Source: Pseudolysinimonas_A sp039912695
GTDB taxonomy: Bacteria; Actinomycetota; Actinomycetes; Actinomycetales; Microbacteriaceae
NCBI RefSeq assembly: GCF_039912695.1
Contig: NZ_JBDSPJ010000004.1
Location: 39,113-103,112 of the forward strand
Reading direction: 5' to 3'
DNA length: 64,000 nt
The stretch's first letter is position 1; each line of letters begins with the position of its first letter. Below the pieces are notes generated by a model, which was not told the origin of the DNA, made no database searches, and saw nothing but the letters and a program-made list of their open reading frames with translations. Positions 26,838-35,337 of the stretch are shown here, piece by piece. Both the position numbers and the translations under genes were made by a program.

Positions 26838-27528
26838 TGAAGAGACTCGGACTGCTCGGCGGAATGAGCTGGGAATCCACCGCCCTCTACTACCGCGAGA
26901 TCAACGAAGGCGTCTCGGCCCTTCTGGGAGGGCTGCACTCGGCTGATCTCGTGCTGGCGAGCGTCGACTTCGCGACCATCGAGCGGCTCCAGGTCGCTGG
27001 TGATTGGGATGCCGCAGCGGCGATTCTCGCGGCCCGTGCGCACGACCTCGAACTCGCGGGCGCCGAACTGCTTGTGCTTTGCACCAACACCATGCACCGG
27101 GTCGCCCCGCAGATCGAGGCGGCCATCGGCACCCGTTGCTGCATATCGCCGACCCGACTGGGGATGCTCTCATCGCCGGCGGCCACCGACGAGTCGGGTT
27201 GCTCGGCACCCGGTTCACAATGGAACAGGCGTTTTACCGCGATCGACTCAGCGACCGGTTCGGGCTTGACGTGCTGGTCCCCGAGGCGCCGGACCGCGAG
27301 ACCGTGCACCGGATCATCTACGACGAGCTGGTGCTCGGCGTCGTGCGCGACGATTCCCGAGGCGCGTATCGGGATGTCATCGATCGGCTGATCGCCGCCG
27401 GGGCCGACTCCGTCATCCTGGGGTGCACCGAGATCACGATGCTGATCGGGGCCGAGGATTCCGCGGTGCCCGTGTTCGACACTACGGCTCTCCACGCGCA
27501 AGCCGCCGTCACTCACGCCCTCGCCTAA
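26837..27528 (+). pseudogene. Aspartate/glutamate racemase family gene with a one-base frameshift
   Basis: From GTG 26837 the frame encodes LGLLGGMSWESTALYYREIN, the standard opening of aspartate/glutamate racemases, through the first catalytic cysteine in LLVLCTNTMH to EAAIGT near 27130. The natural continuation (LLHIADPTGDALIAGGHRRVGLLGTRFTMEQ..., with the second catalytic cysteine in VILGCTEITML) is in the next frame and runs to 27528. One base is missing at about 27131-27135, where ACCCG would read ACCCCG in an intact gene. Both catalytic cysteines and the full length of about 230 residues are otherwise kept, so this is either a very recent mutation or an error in a C-run. Without repair the product would be a 184-residue fragment. 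Confidence 0.85.
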
Positions 27529-27534
27529 GCCGCC

Positions 27535-28083
27535 TCAGGACTTCTTGCGCGCGGCCTTCCGGGCGGCGAACTGCGCCTGCCGTTCGGTGCGCTGCCGCTC
27601 TCGGTACCCCGGGTCATCGACATGCAGGATGTCGTCGCCGCCCTGCAACTGAAGCACCGTCACGACGACGACTCCCAACGAGAGCACCACGATCGCCACC
27701 CAGAACACCCAAACCGGCAGTTCGTAGAGCTCGACCAGCTCCCAGGTCTCCTTCGCCGCGATCAGCGAGGCACCCCCGGAAACGATGAGCCAGCCGCGCG
27801 CCTTATTCATAAAGCCGACGACCTGGGAACGCTGATCGGCGGTCATCGTCGCGTACATCGTCTTCTGCTGAGCTTTCGCCCGCCGTCGGTTCTTGACGTA
27901 GGCGACCGGCGGCAGGATCCACCACCAGGCCGACACCTTCGGCGGTCCGGGTAACTGCGAGAGTTCGCTAAAGGCTTCCCGATCGATCTCTTCGTCGCGC
28001 AGCTCGATCGCCGCCTGCAGCAGTGGCCCGGCGACCAGCAACCACCCGCCGAAGAACCCGGCCCAGTGCAGAAGAGCGTCCAT
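27535..28083 (-). CDS. Conserved-looking membrane protein, function unknown
   Basis: The 182-residue protein has about three membrane segments: LLHWAGFFGGWLLVAGPLLQAAIEL at the N-terminus, a stretch near RGWLIVSGGASLIA, and VWVFWVAIVVLSLGVVVVTVL. Between them is a basic cytoplasmic loop (YVKNRRRAKAQQKTMYATM), and the C-terminus is strongly basic (AARKAARKKS). It starts 6 bp downstream of the nrdB stop on the same strand and may be read through from nrdAB. No family recognised. Confidence 0.7.
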   Translation of the reverse strand: MDALLHWAGFFGGWLLVAGPLLQAAIELRDEEIDREAFSELSQLPGPPKVSAWWWILPPVAYVKNRRRAKAQQKTMYATMTADQRSQVVGFMNKARGWLIVSGGASLIAAKETWELVELYELPVWVFWVAIVVLSLGVVVVTVLQLQGGDDILHVDDPGYRERQRTERQAQFAARKAARKKS

Positions 28084-28089
28084 CGGGCG

Positions 28090-29088
28090 CTACTCCTTCT
28101 TGGGCCCCGACGACGCGGAAGCGTTCGACTCATACGAGGTATTCGTCGACTCGAAGAAGTTGACCAACTGCAGGGTGTCGTTCGCCGTCGCCATCCATTT
28201 CGCAGGGTTGGTGACGTTGTACTCCGGGTCGAAGCCGAGCTCTTCGAGGCGACGATCGGCCAGGTACTTCACGTACTGGTTGATGTAGTTCGCGTTGAGC
28301 CCGAGGATGCCGTTGGGCAGCAGGTCGTGGTTGTACTGCTCCTCCATCTCGACGGCATCGAGGATCATCTGCTTGATCTCGGCCGCGAACTCCGGCGTCT
28401 GAAGGTCGGGATTCTCGTCGAGCACGGTGAGGATCAGGTTGATGCCGAACTTCAGGTGCAGGCTCTCGTCGCGAACGACCCAGTCCATGAGGGAGCCGAA
28501 GTTGCGCAGCAGGTTCCGTTGCCGGAACGAGAGCGCCACCATGAAGCCCGAGTAGAACCAGATGCCTTCGAGGATGACGTTGTACGCGACCAGGTTGCGC
28601 ACGAAATCCTGCTTGCCCTTGGTCGTCGTGATGTCGAGGGTCTCTTCGGTCATCCGGCGGATGAACGAGACCTCGAACTCTTCCTTGCGCGCCATCGAGG
28701 GCACGTCGACGTGAGCGTTGTACGCCTCGTTGCGGTCGATCGGGAAGGTCTCGAGGACGTACTCGAAGGACATGCAGTGGTTCGCCTCCTCCCACATCTG
28801 CTTCGCGAGGTAGAGGTGCGCCTCGGGAGCGTTGATGTAGGGGTAAACCCCGAAGGCGAGAGCCTTGTTGACGAGCAACTCGTTCGGGTTGAAGTACGAC
28901 ATCAGGAAGGTGATCGCGTGGCGCTCTTCATCCGTCATCTTCTTGAAGTCGGCGATATCTTCGCCGAGCTGAATCTCGTTCGGGAACCAGGTGTTCGCGA
29001 CGGCCTGCTCGTACAGGTCCATCGCCCACTTGTACCTGACGGGCTTGAGGAGGAGCCCCTCGGAGATGCCGGTGCCCAGGATGCCCAT
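28090..29088 (-). CDS. nrdB: Ribonucleotide reductase R2 subunit, class Ic-like
   Basis: R2 provides the radical cofactor for reduction of ribonucleotides by NrdA. The 332-residue product aligns by eye with the Chlamydia trachomatis class Ic protein. The metal ligands are E70 (NPNELL), E101 and H104 (WEEANHC), E174 (ILEGIWFYSGF), E208 and H211 (RDESLHL). Where class Ia has the radical tyrosine (ExxHxxxY) this protein has F108 (ANHCMSF), and the first ligand is Glu rather than Asp; both are class Ic traits, implying a Mn/Fe cofactor without a tyrosyl radical. The C-terminal radical-transfer Tyr is kept (NTSYESN). Ribosome binding site GGAGGT lies inside the short palindrome GTTACCGGAGGTAAC. 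Co-transcribed with nrdA. Confidence 0.94.
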   Translation of the reverse strand: MGILGTGISEGLLLKPVRYKWAMDLYEQAVANTWFPNEIQLGEDIADFKKMTDEERHAITFLMSYFNPNELLVNKALAFGVYPYINAPEAHLYLAKQMWEEANHCMSFEYVLETFPIDRNEAYNAHVDVPSMARKEEFEVSFIRRMTEETLDITTTKGKQDFVRNLVAYNVILEGIWFYSGFMVALSFRQRNLLRNFGSLMDWVVRDESLHLKFGINLILTVLDENPDLQTPEFAAEIKQMILDAVEMEEQYNHDLLPNGILGLNANYINQYVKYLADRRLEELGFDPEYNVTNPAKWMATANDTLQLVNFFESTNTSYESNASASSGPKKE

Positions 29089-29119
29089 GCTCAGTTACCT
29101 CCGGTAACGCCTACGGCGT

Positions 29120-29230
29120 TCACTGGCAGCTCTCGCACTGGAGGTCGTCCATCGGATCGACGGGCACCTCGTAGCCGTTGATCGAGGCCGTGTCGGTAGA
29201 CACCGCGTAGGTGTCGAACGGGCCGGTCAC
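29120..29230 (-). other. Out-of-frame C-terminal tail of NrdA with the redox cysteine pair
   Basis: Overlapping the nrdA stop, a different frame (formally opened by a GTG at 29230) encodes 36 residues, GPFDTYAVSTDTASINGYEV... ending DDLQCESCQ and a stop at 29120. The CxxC at the extreme C-terminus is the shuttle pair that R1 proteins use to pass electrons from thioredoxin to the active site. It sits directly between nrdA and the nrdB ribosome binding site. It belongs to nrdA but is one base out of frame. No slippery heptamer is visible at the junction. Confidence 0.85.
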
Positions 29231-31677
29231 TTGACGCCGCCGAATCCACGTCGCGCGGGCGCAGCCGTCGAGGGTGCTGGCGTCGAGCCCGTAACAGCGG
29301 ACTCGGTCACCAGGGCAACCTGATCGAGATCTTCAGACTTGTTGACCTTGACCGTCGACTGCTCGGCCGTGTGGCGCGGCTTCATGTGCAGGTAGTAGGT
29401 CGTCTTCACGCCCCGCTCCCAGGCCGCGTAGTAGATGTCCATCATGTCGCCGAGGTCACGCGTCTCGAGGTACATGTTGCGGCTGATCGACTGGTCGATC
29501 CACTTCTGCGCGCGGGCCGCGACCTCGAGGAACGAGTACGGCGAGAGCTGGAACGACGTCTTGAACACGGCCTTGACGTCATCCGGAATCGAGTCGATGT
29601 TTTGGATGTCTCCCTGCGACCGCAGAATCTGCTCACGAACCGATGCCCACAGCCCGCGGGACTGCAGCGCCTCGACCAGGTTGCGGTTGACCTCGAGGAA
29701 CTTGCCGTTGCTCGTCGCGCGGCTGAAGATCTGCGAGAACTGCGGGTCAAGACCCGGCGTGGTGCCGGCGACCAGACCAATGGATGCCGTGGGCGCGATC
29801 GCCATCAGGGTCGCGTTGCGCATGCCGCCCTTGACCTTCACGCGCAGGGCGTCCCAGTCGAGGCGCGTCGTGCGGTTGACCTTGATGTCGACGCCGCGGT
29901 CCTTCTCGGTGATCGCGATCGAGTCGAACGGCACGAGACCCTGCGACCAACCCGAACCCGCGAAGTTGTTGTACGAACCACGCTCGCGGGCCAGGTCGGC
30001 CGACTCGTCAATGGCGGCGTACGAGACGTGTTCCATGATCTCGTCCATGAGGTCGTAGGACTCTTCGCTCTCGTACGAGAAGCCCAGCTTCTCGACGACA
30101 TCCGTGAAGCCCATGACGCCCAGCCCGATCGCGCGGTTCTGCTGGTTGGCGTGGTCGGCTTCCTTGACCGACGACTCGGTGATATCGATGAGGTTGTCGA
30201 GTTGACGCACCGCACTGCGGGCACTGGCGTCGACCAGATCCCAGTCGAAGCCCAGTGCACCGTCGGCGCCCACCGTGAGGTGCGTCGTCAGGTTGATCGA
30301 GGCGAGGTTGCAGACCGAGATGTTCTCGGCATCCTGCGGGAGGCAGATTTCGGTGCACAGGTTGCTGAGGTGGATCGTGCCCGTGTTGTTGTTGAGGGCA
30401 CGGTTGTTGATCGTGTCTTTCCAGGTCAGCCACGGGTGGCTGGTGGTCTGCAGCGAGATCAGGATCGACTTGAACTGCTCGCGCGCGCCGATCTTCTTGA
30501 ACATGTGCAGCTCGCCGGCCTCGGCCATGGCGACGTACTCGGCGTAGCGCTTCGAGAATGCGGCGCCGTAGAGCTCGTTGAGGTCGCTGACCTCGAGCGG
30601 ATCGAACAGGTACCAGTCGTCGTCGTTCTGAACGCGCTTCATGAACTCGTCGCTGATCCAGACCGCGGTGTTCGCGGTGCGGGTGCGGCGATACGGGTCG
30701 CCCGAGTTCTGCCGCAGGTCGAGGAACTCGGGAAAGTCGAGGTGCCAGTTCTCCATGTAGAAGCACAGCGCACCGAACTTCTTGCCGCCGCGACTGACCG
30801 CCCGCAGCACGGAGTCGATCGTGTGCATGAACGGGATCGGGCCGGTGCTGGTCGTGTTGTTACTCCGGATGGGAGAACCTTGCGCACGCAGTTTGGTAAC
30901 ACTGAGGCCGATGCCGCCGGTGCCCTTGGTGAGCCACATCACGTCGCCGACCGACTTGGCGATGCTCTCCATGTCGTCCTGCATCTCCATGACGAAGCAG
31001 TTGGAGAGCTGCGGGAACGCGGTGCCGGCGTTGACCAGGGTCGATCCGGCCGCGACGTACTCGAGCTTCGACATCTTGTCGTAGAAGCCGATCGCGACCG
31101 TGGTGGGGTCGGCTTCGTTGAGCGAGAGGCCCATCGCGATGCGCATCCAGAAGAACTGGGGCACCTCAAGCGGGTCGTTGTTGCGGGCCTTGATGCCGTA
31201 GCGGTTGTTGAGGGTGACAACGCCGATGTACTTGAGCAGCTCATCCCGGCTCGGCTCAAGCGCAGCCGCGAGGCGGTCGAGGTCGTACAGGTCGGGGAAT
31301 CGCGGGTCGAGCAGCTTCTCTTCGACGCCGCGCATGACGCTCGCGCGGAAGTGTTCGGCGTGCAGCGACTTCAGCTCGGCGGCGGTTTCGTAGTCACCGA
31401 GCACGCTCTTGTAGATCGTCTTCAAGAGAAGGCGGGCGGCGACGGTGTCGAACTGCGGGTCGTCTTTGACGTTCTGCAGGGCAACCTGGATGACGGCCTC
31501 ATCCAGCTGCTGAGTCGTGATGCCGTCGAAGAGCGTGAGCTCGAGTTCCGACGCGATCTGAGTCACCCAGGTGATGTCGTCGTCGAGACCCTGGCTCGCG
31601 TGTTCGATGGCCAGGTTGATCTTGTTCGCGTCGTAGGGCTCGCGCTCTCCGTTGCGCTTGACGACCGTGATGCTCAA
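29227..31677 (-). CDS. nrdA: Ribonucleotide reductase R1 subunit, tail out of frame
   Basis: R1 binds and reduces ribonucleoside diphosphates. The reading frame gives 816 residues: an N-terminal ATP-cone (VVKRNGEREPYDANKINLAIEHAS), then the ten-stranded barrel with C227 (QLSNCFV), the active-site set N439, C441 and E443 (NLCTEI), and C456 (SVCNLASINL), which pairs with C227. After an Ala/Pro/Thr-rich linker it stops at GFGGVK, 36 codons before the expected end; the missing tail with CESCQ is present in another frame (29120-29230). As written the enzyme would lack its thioredoxin-reducible cysteines. A one-base deletion near 29230, real or from sequencing, is the simplest explanation. Confidence 0.93.
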   Translation of the reverse strand: MSITVVKRNGEREPYDANKINLAIEHASQGLDDDITWVTQIASELELTLFDGITTQQLDEAVIQVALQNVKDDPQFDTVAARLLLKTIYKSVLGDYETAAELKSLHAEHFRASVMRGVEEKLLDPRFPDLYDLDRLAAALEPSRDELLKYIGVVTLNNRYGIKARNNDPLEVPQFFWMRIAMGLSLNEADPTTVAIGFYDKMSKLEYVAAGSTLVNAGTAFPQLSNCFVMEMQDDMESIAKSVGDVMWLTKGTGGIGLSVTKLRAQGSPIRSNNTTSTGPIPFMHTIDSVLRAVSRGGKKFGALCFYMENWHLDFPEFLDLRQNSGDPYRRTRTANTAVWISDEFMKRVQNDDDWYLFDPLEVSDLNELYGAAFSKRYAEYVAMAEAGELHMFKKIGAREQFKSILISLQTTSHPWLTWKDTINNRALNNNTGTIHLSNLCTEICLPQDAENISVCNLASINLTTHLTVGADGALGFDWDLVDASARSAVRQLDNLIDITESSVKEADHANQQNRAIGLGVMGFTDVVEKLGFSYESEESYDLMDEIMEHVSYAAIDESADLARERGSYNNFAGSGWSQGLVPFDSIAITEKDRGVDIKVNRTTRLDWDALRVKVKGGMRNATLMAIAPTASIGLVAGTTPGLDPQFSQIFSRATSNGKFLEVNRNLVEALQSRGLWASVREQILRSQGDIQNIDSIPDDVKAVFKTSFQLSPYSFLEVAARAQKWIDQSISRNMYLETRDLGDMMDIYYAAWERGVKTTYYLHMKPRHTAEQSTVKVNKSEDLDQVALVTESAVTGSTPAPSTAAPARRGFGGVK

Positions 31678-31855
31678 CGCCGCTTCTCCATGACTCGTGC
31701 TCCTTCTGCGTCCTGAAGGACGCGTCCCCTGCGACCTCGTGAGTCGCTCGCGAATTCGGTTGTACTGATCCGGTGCAATGCCGGACTGTTCCGATCAATG
31801 CTGAAAATTCTGCCCAGCCGGCCGGTGTTGCCCTCCCCCTGGCCGGGAGGTTTGA

Positions 31856-31871
31856 TCACTATATATCCGGG
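31856..31871. promoter_or_regulatory. NrdR box 1 (degenerate)
   Basis: TCACTATATATCCGGG matches the left half and centre of the NrdR consensus (ACACwwTATATwGTGT type) but has a weak right half. Its start is 33 bp from that of box 2, three helical turns, as expected for paired NrdR sites. Confidence 0.6.
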
Positions 31872-31888
31872 TACCGACAGGACTGGAA

Positions 31889-31904
31889 CCACTACATCTA
31901 GTGG
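31889..31904. promoter_or_regulatory. NrdR box 2
   Basis: CCACTACATCTAGTGG is a 16-bp palindrome with perfect 6-bp arms and closely fits the actinobacterial NrdR box. NrdR is the ATP/dATP-sensing repressor of ribonucleotide reductase genes, and nrdA is the gene to its left. Confidence 0.8.
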
Positions 31905-31909
31905 GCGTG

Positions 31910-31958
31910 TCGTCCACAGAATGTGGATAAGTCCGCGGACTTGTCCACAGTTTCCACA
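31910..31958. promoter_or_regulatory. Cluster of DnaA-box-like sequences
   Basis: Within 49 bp are TCGTCCACA (31910-31918), TGTGGATAA (31922-31930, the exact reverse complement of TTATCCACA), TTGTCCACA (31941-31949) and a weaker GTTTCCACA (31950-31958). DnaA is known to control nrdAB transcription in E. coli, so regulation of the neighbouring nrdAB is the likely meaning. This is not the replication origin: dnaA, dnaN and rpmH are absent. Confidence 0.65.
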
Positions 31959-32016
31959 ACCTGACGGGCGCTCGAGCCGCCTGATTTCGCGGTGAGATGG
32001 GTAATGTGGCAAGGCC

Positions 32017-33225
32017 GTGAAGACGTATGGAGAGTTGCTGCGCACGCCGGGGGTCGCCCGGCTTCTTTTTGCACAGCTTCTGGCCCGCTTCCCCGGCGGG
32101 ATGCTGTCACTGGGCCTTCTGATCCATATCGAGGGGATCTTCCACTCGTATGGCGCCGCCGGTCTGGTACTGGCCAGCCTGAGCGTCGGGCAAGCGGTCG
32201 CCGGCCCTCTCACCAGCCGGTGGATGGGCGTGTGGCGGATGCGCCCGGTGCTGATCCTGACCACCTGCGTCAGCGCCTGCGCGCTGCTCACCCTGGCGTT
32301 TGCGCCGCTCCCGCTCACCGGCTTCATGGCGATCGCCCTCTTGACCGGGCTGTCGTTCCCGCCCATCCAACCGGCGGTGCGCACGATCTACCCGAAGGTC
32401 GTCAACAGCCGCCAGCTCACCCCACTTTTCTCGCTCGACGCCAGCGCGCAAGAAATCATCTGGGTCGCGGGACCCGTCCTGGTGACCTTCACCGCCACCC
32501 AGATCTCGTCGACTGCCGGCATCCTGCTCTCCTTCGTGTTTCTGGTCGGCGGCGGCGCGTGGTTCATCTCGAGTCCCGAGCTGGGGCGAGTGCGCATCCC
32601 GCGGTCGAAGCGACGGTTCGGGGCCGTCCTGACGCGACCGTCGGTGCTCGTCGTCACGGTCGTCGGGGTTCTGATCGTCGGATCGTTCGCGGCGATCGAA
32701 GCCGGAGTCATCGCGACGTTTGGCAACGGAAGTCCGCAGGCGGGAATCGTCCTGGCCTTCTTCGCGCTCTCGTCCCTGGGCGGTGGTCTCGGTTTTGGCC
32801 ATCGGGCTGGCCGTCCGTGGTCGCTCGCTCTTCGCATGTGCGGCATCCTGATCGGCGCGCTGCTCGCGGCATTTGCGTGGGAGTTCTGGACCCTCTCCGG
32901 CGCCCTTTTGATCGCCGGCCTCATGGTCGCCCCGAGCCTCGCGGTCATGTTCGCCGCGGTGTCGTCGAGTGTGCGGTTCAGCGATACCGCTGAGGCCTAT
33001 GGCTGGGTCGGAACGGGTCAACTGCTCGGTGCCGCCCTGGGTTCAGCCGTTGCGGGCTTTCTCATCGACGCGGCTGGGGCACACGGCGCGTTTTACACCT
33101 CGGTCACCCTGGCGGCGCTCGCGGTACTCATCGCCCTGGTGTTTCGTCGCGCCCTGCCTGACCTTCGGGGACGGGATGCGGGCCCCATTCCCGACACTGA
33201 GCCGATTCCCACCCAGCCCAGCTAG
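32017..33225 (+). CDS. MFS transporter
   Basis: The 402-residue membrane protein has about twelve hydrophobic segments in two halves, with GPLTSRWMGVWRMRPVLI in the first half resembling the loop 2-3 motif region of the major facilitator superfamily. It begins VKTYGELLRTPGVARLLFAQLLARFPGGM, a start common among DHA-type exporters of unknown substrate. GTG 32017 is the start. It is divergent from nrdAB and convergent with a second MFS gene, with only 3 bp between stops. Substrate cannot be inferred. Confidence 0.85.
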   Translation: MKTYGELLRTPGVARLLFAQLLARFPGGMLSLGLLIHIEGIFHSYGAAGLVLASLSVGQAVAGPLTSRWMGVWRMRPVLILTTCVSACALLTLAFAPLPLTGFMAIALLTGLSFPPIQPAVRTIYPKVVNSRQLTPLFSLDASAQEIIWVAGPVLVTFTATQISSTAGILLSFVFLVGGGAWFISSPELGRVRIPRSKRRFGAVLTRPSVLVVTVVGVLIVGSFAAIEAGVIATFGNGSPQAGIVLAFFALSSLGGGLGFGHRAGRPWSLALRMCGILIGALLAAFAWEFWTLSGALLIAGLMVAPSLAVMFAAVSSSVRFSDTAEAYGWVGTGQLLGAALGSAVAGFLIDAAGAHGAFYTSVTLAALAVLIALVFRRALPDLRGRDAGPIPDTEPIPTQPS

Positions 33226-33228
33226 CGA

Positions 33229-34515
33229 CTACTCCAGAACCGTGGGGTCGGTGGGCCCGGCCTCGGCTATGGGCGGCGCCGCGTCACCGTTGTCAACGTC
33301 CTCAGGGTTCGGCAGCCGCGAGATGAATCTGAAAAACAGGATTCCGGCGATCGTGGCCGCCCCGCCCCCGGCGATGAACGGCACCGCCAGGTCGATTCGC
33401 CCGAGCAGACCGCCGATCAGCGCACCCAGCGGCATGGAACCCCAGAGCACCGTTCGCCAACTGCCGTGCACTCGGCCGAGCAGTCGACCGGGGATGATGC
33501 TCTGCCGCAGGGAGATCACCAGCACATTCCAGGTCGTCACGCCCAGGCTCGAGAAAAAGTACCCCACCGCCGCGACCCAGATCGACGGCAGCAGCCCGAT
33601 GACGAGGAGCGGCACGATCCCGACGAGATTGGCGACCGCCATCGTGCGGCCACTCCCGAACCGTTTCGCGAGCGGGGCGACCAGCAGTGAGGCTGCCAAA
33701 CCGCCGAATGCTCCGGTCACCAGGAAAAGTCCGAAGAGCGGCGCGGGCAGCCCGAGATCATCGACCAGGAACAGCACGAACGATGCTGTCGCCGCCGAGA
33801 AGCACAGGCCGATGAAGGTGCTGAGGAAGAGCAGGATCACGAGCATCCGTCGGCCGAAGATGAACCGGAAACCCTCCGCCAACTGCTGATGCCAGGGCTC
33901 GCGCACCTCGGGTTTGGGTGTCGCAAATTGACGACCGGATGCCACGGCTGGCAGCGCAAGCGCGAGCGCAGCGGCGAGCGCAAACGCCGCCGCATTCACT
34001 CCCAACGGGATGAGCACGGTGACCGCGAACAGTGCCGACGTGATCGGAGCTGCCGCGAAATTCTGCACGACCACTTCGGCCGCCTCGATGCGACCGTTCG
34101 CCCGGGGCAGCAGCGCCTTCGGCACGATACTCGGCACGACGGCCCTAATCGCCCCGTCGTAGACGGTCTCGCCGACGCCATACAGGAAGATCACGACGTA
34201 CAGCCAGAGGATCGTGAGAGTGCCGGTAGCTGCGAGCACGAAGAGTCCCACCCCGAGTAGCGCGCGCAGCGTGTTCGCGATCGCCAGGGCTCGCCGCCGG
34301 TCGACCGAGTCGACGATGAGCCCCGCCGGAATCGCGAACAGCAGCCACGGCAGCATCTGCAGTGCAGCAATACCGGCGATCAGGAGCGGGTCGCTCGTCA
34401 GCTGCACCGCGAGCAGCGGAGCGGCGGTACGGGCGATGCCGTCGGCGAGGCTCGAAGACAGGTTGGCGGTGAAGATATTGCCGAACGCGGCGCCCAACTT
34501 TTGCGTCTGGGCCAC
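33229..34515 (-). CDS. MFS transporter (enterobactin-exporter-like)
   Basis: The 428-residue protein has about twelve membrane segments. Its opening, FGNIFTANLSSSLADGIARTAAPLLAVQLTSDPLLIAG, and the segment PAGLIVDSVDRRRALAIANTLRALL match the MFS_3/EntS-like group of exporters. The C-terminal tail is acidic (NPEDVDNGDAAPPIAEAGPTDPTVLE). It follows the alpha/beta hydrolase gene after 2 bp on the same strand, so the two form a pair. Substrate unknown. Confidence 0.86.
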   Translation of the reverse strand: MAQTQKLGAAFGNIFTANLSSSLADGIARTAAPLLAVQLTSDPLLIAGIAALQMLPWLLFAIPAGLIVDSVDRRRALAIANTLRALLGVGLFVLAATGTLTILWLYVVIFLYGVGETVYDGAIRAVVPSIVPKALLPRANGRIEAAEVVVQNFAAAPITSALFAVTVLIPLGVNAAAFALAAALALALPAVASGRQFATPKPEVREPWHQQLAEGFRFIFGRRMLVILLFLSTFIGLCFSAATASFVLFLVDDLGLPAPLFGLFLVTGAFGGLAASLLVAPLAKRFGSGRTMAVANLVGIVPLLVIGLLPSIWVAAVGYFFSSLGVTTWNVLVISLRQSIIPGRLLGRVHGSWRTVLWGSMPLGALIGGLLGRIDLAVPFIAGGGAATIAGILFFRFISRLPNPEDVDNGDAAPPIAEAGPTDPTVLE

Positions 34516-34517
34516 GG

Positions 34518-35297
34518 TCAGCCGATCGCCGTCGCGACGACGCGTGCCATGCGCGGCCGGATGACGTGGTCGCCGCCCTGCACGGCGTGGGAGGTGACAT
34601 TGCGCAGGCCCTCGAGAATGCGCAGACCGGCCGGATGCAGGAACGGGTCGAGCGTGCCGTACACGAGCTGGATGGGGGCGCGCACCGCCACCACATCGCT
34701 CACGGTGGACTGCGACTCGATCGCGTTTTCGAGCGACAACGTGAATGCGCGCCAGTTTCGTTCAGACACGTCGAGAAGTCCCTTGATCGGCGACAACCGG
34801 GCTATTCCCGCGGCGGCCAGGATCGTGAACTGCTTGTTGGCGCGCAAGAACTCGTAGAGCGAAAGGTAGAGGCCCATCGCCGTTCGGTTGAGCTGCCCGC
34901 TCAGTTGAGCTGGCGACAGGTAGACCGGCGGACTCACCAGCACGAGTCGCCTGACCTGACGGGGGTGGGTGGCGGCATAGCGTGCTGCAATCAGGGCACC
35001 CATCGAGTGACCGACGAGAACGAACCTTCGCAGCCGCGCGCGCCGCAGGGTGCGGTCGAGGGCCGCGACGTGCTCTTCGATCGTGTAGTTCGCATCCTCG
35101 GGCGCTGGAGATTCACCGAATCCGAGCAGATCAACGGATACCGCTCGATGCCGAGCCGTGATCAGGGGGATGACGTTCGCGAAGGTTACCGACGACGAGG
35201 CGATCCCGTGCAGAAGCACGACGACTGGGCCATCGCCAACATCCCCCGCAATATGGAGAAGGGGCGGTCTTCGCAAAAGACTGCGAAGCCACCCCAT
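34518..35297 (-). CDS. Alpha/beta hydrolase
   Basis: The 259-residue protein has the alpha/beta hydrolase core: oxyanion region VVVLLHGIASSS, the nucleophile elbow VLVGHSMGA (S98), a probable acid in YGTLDPFLHP and the catalytic His in QGGDHVIRP. It has no signal peptide, so it is cytoplasmic. It is upstream of, and nearly touching, the MFS gene. The substrate is not predictable; such hydrolases are often esterases or C-C bond hydrolases. Confidence 0.88.
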   Translation of the reverse strand: MGWLRSLLRRPPLLHIAGDVGDGPVVVLLHGIASSSVTFANVIPLITARHRAVSVDLLGFGESPAPEDANYTIEEHVAALDRTLRRARLRRFVLVGHSMGALIAARYAATHPRQVRRLVLVSPPVYLSPAQLSGQLNRTAMGLYLSLYEFLRANKQFTILAAAGIARLSPIKGLLDVSERNWRAFTLSLENAIESQSTVSDVVAVRAPIQLVYGTLDPFLHPAGLRILEGLRNVTSHAVQGGDHVIRPRMARVVATAIG

Positions 35298-35337
35298 GCC
35301 GCCATGCTAGAGCTGGCGGACGACGCGCGAGCTGCGA

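Larger units (their letters stand above)
31678..32016. other. nrdA-MFS divergent intergenic region
   Basis: These 339 bases hold no convincing gene. They contain an NrdR box pair on the nrdA side and a cluster of DnaA-box-like sequences nearer the MFS gene, with an AT-rich TATATAT segment (unusual for this DNA) inside the first NrdR box. The remaining 170 bases nearest nrdA would form a long 5' leader. Confidence 0.6.

Noticed and set aside
29220..29236. Programmed -1 frameshift in nrdA
   Set aside because: No slippery X-XXY-YYZ heptamer or downstream pseudoknot could be seen near the stop, and a second one-base loss lies 2 kb away, so an indel is the simpler reading. Kept only as a remote option.
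29371..31716. Open frame of 781 codons on the plus strand opposite nrdA
   Set aside because: Pure antisense of nrdA; composition (Val/Asp/Arg/Glu-rich) is that of a complementary frame, with no motif.
31910..31958. Replication origin
   Set aside because: DnaA-box-like words are present, but no dnaA, dnaN, gyrB, rpmH or AT-rich unwinding region; regulation of nrdAB is more likely.
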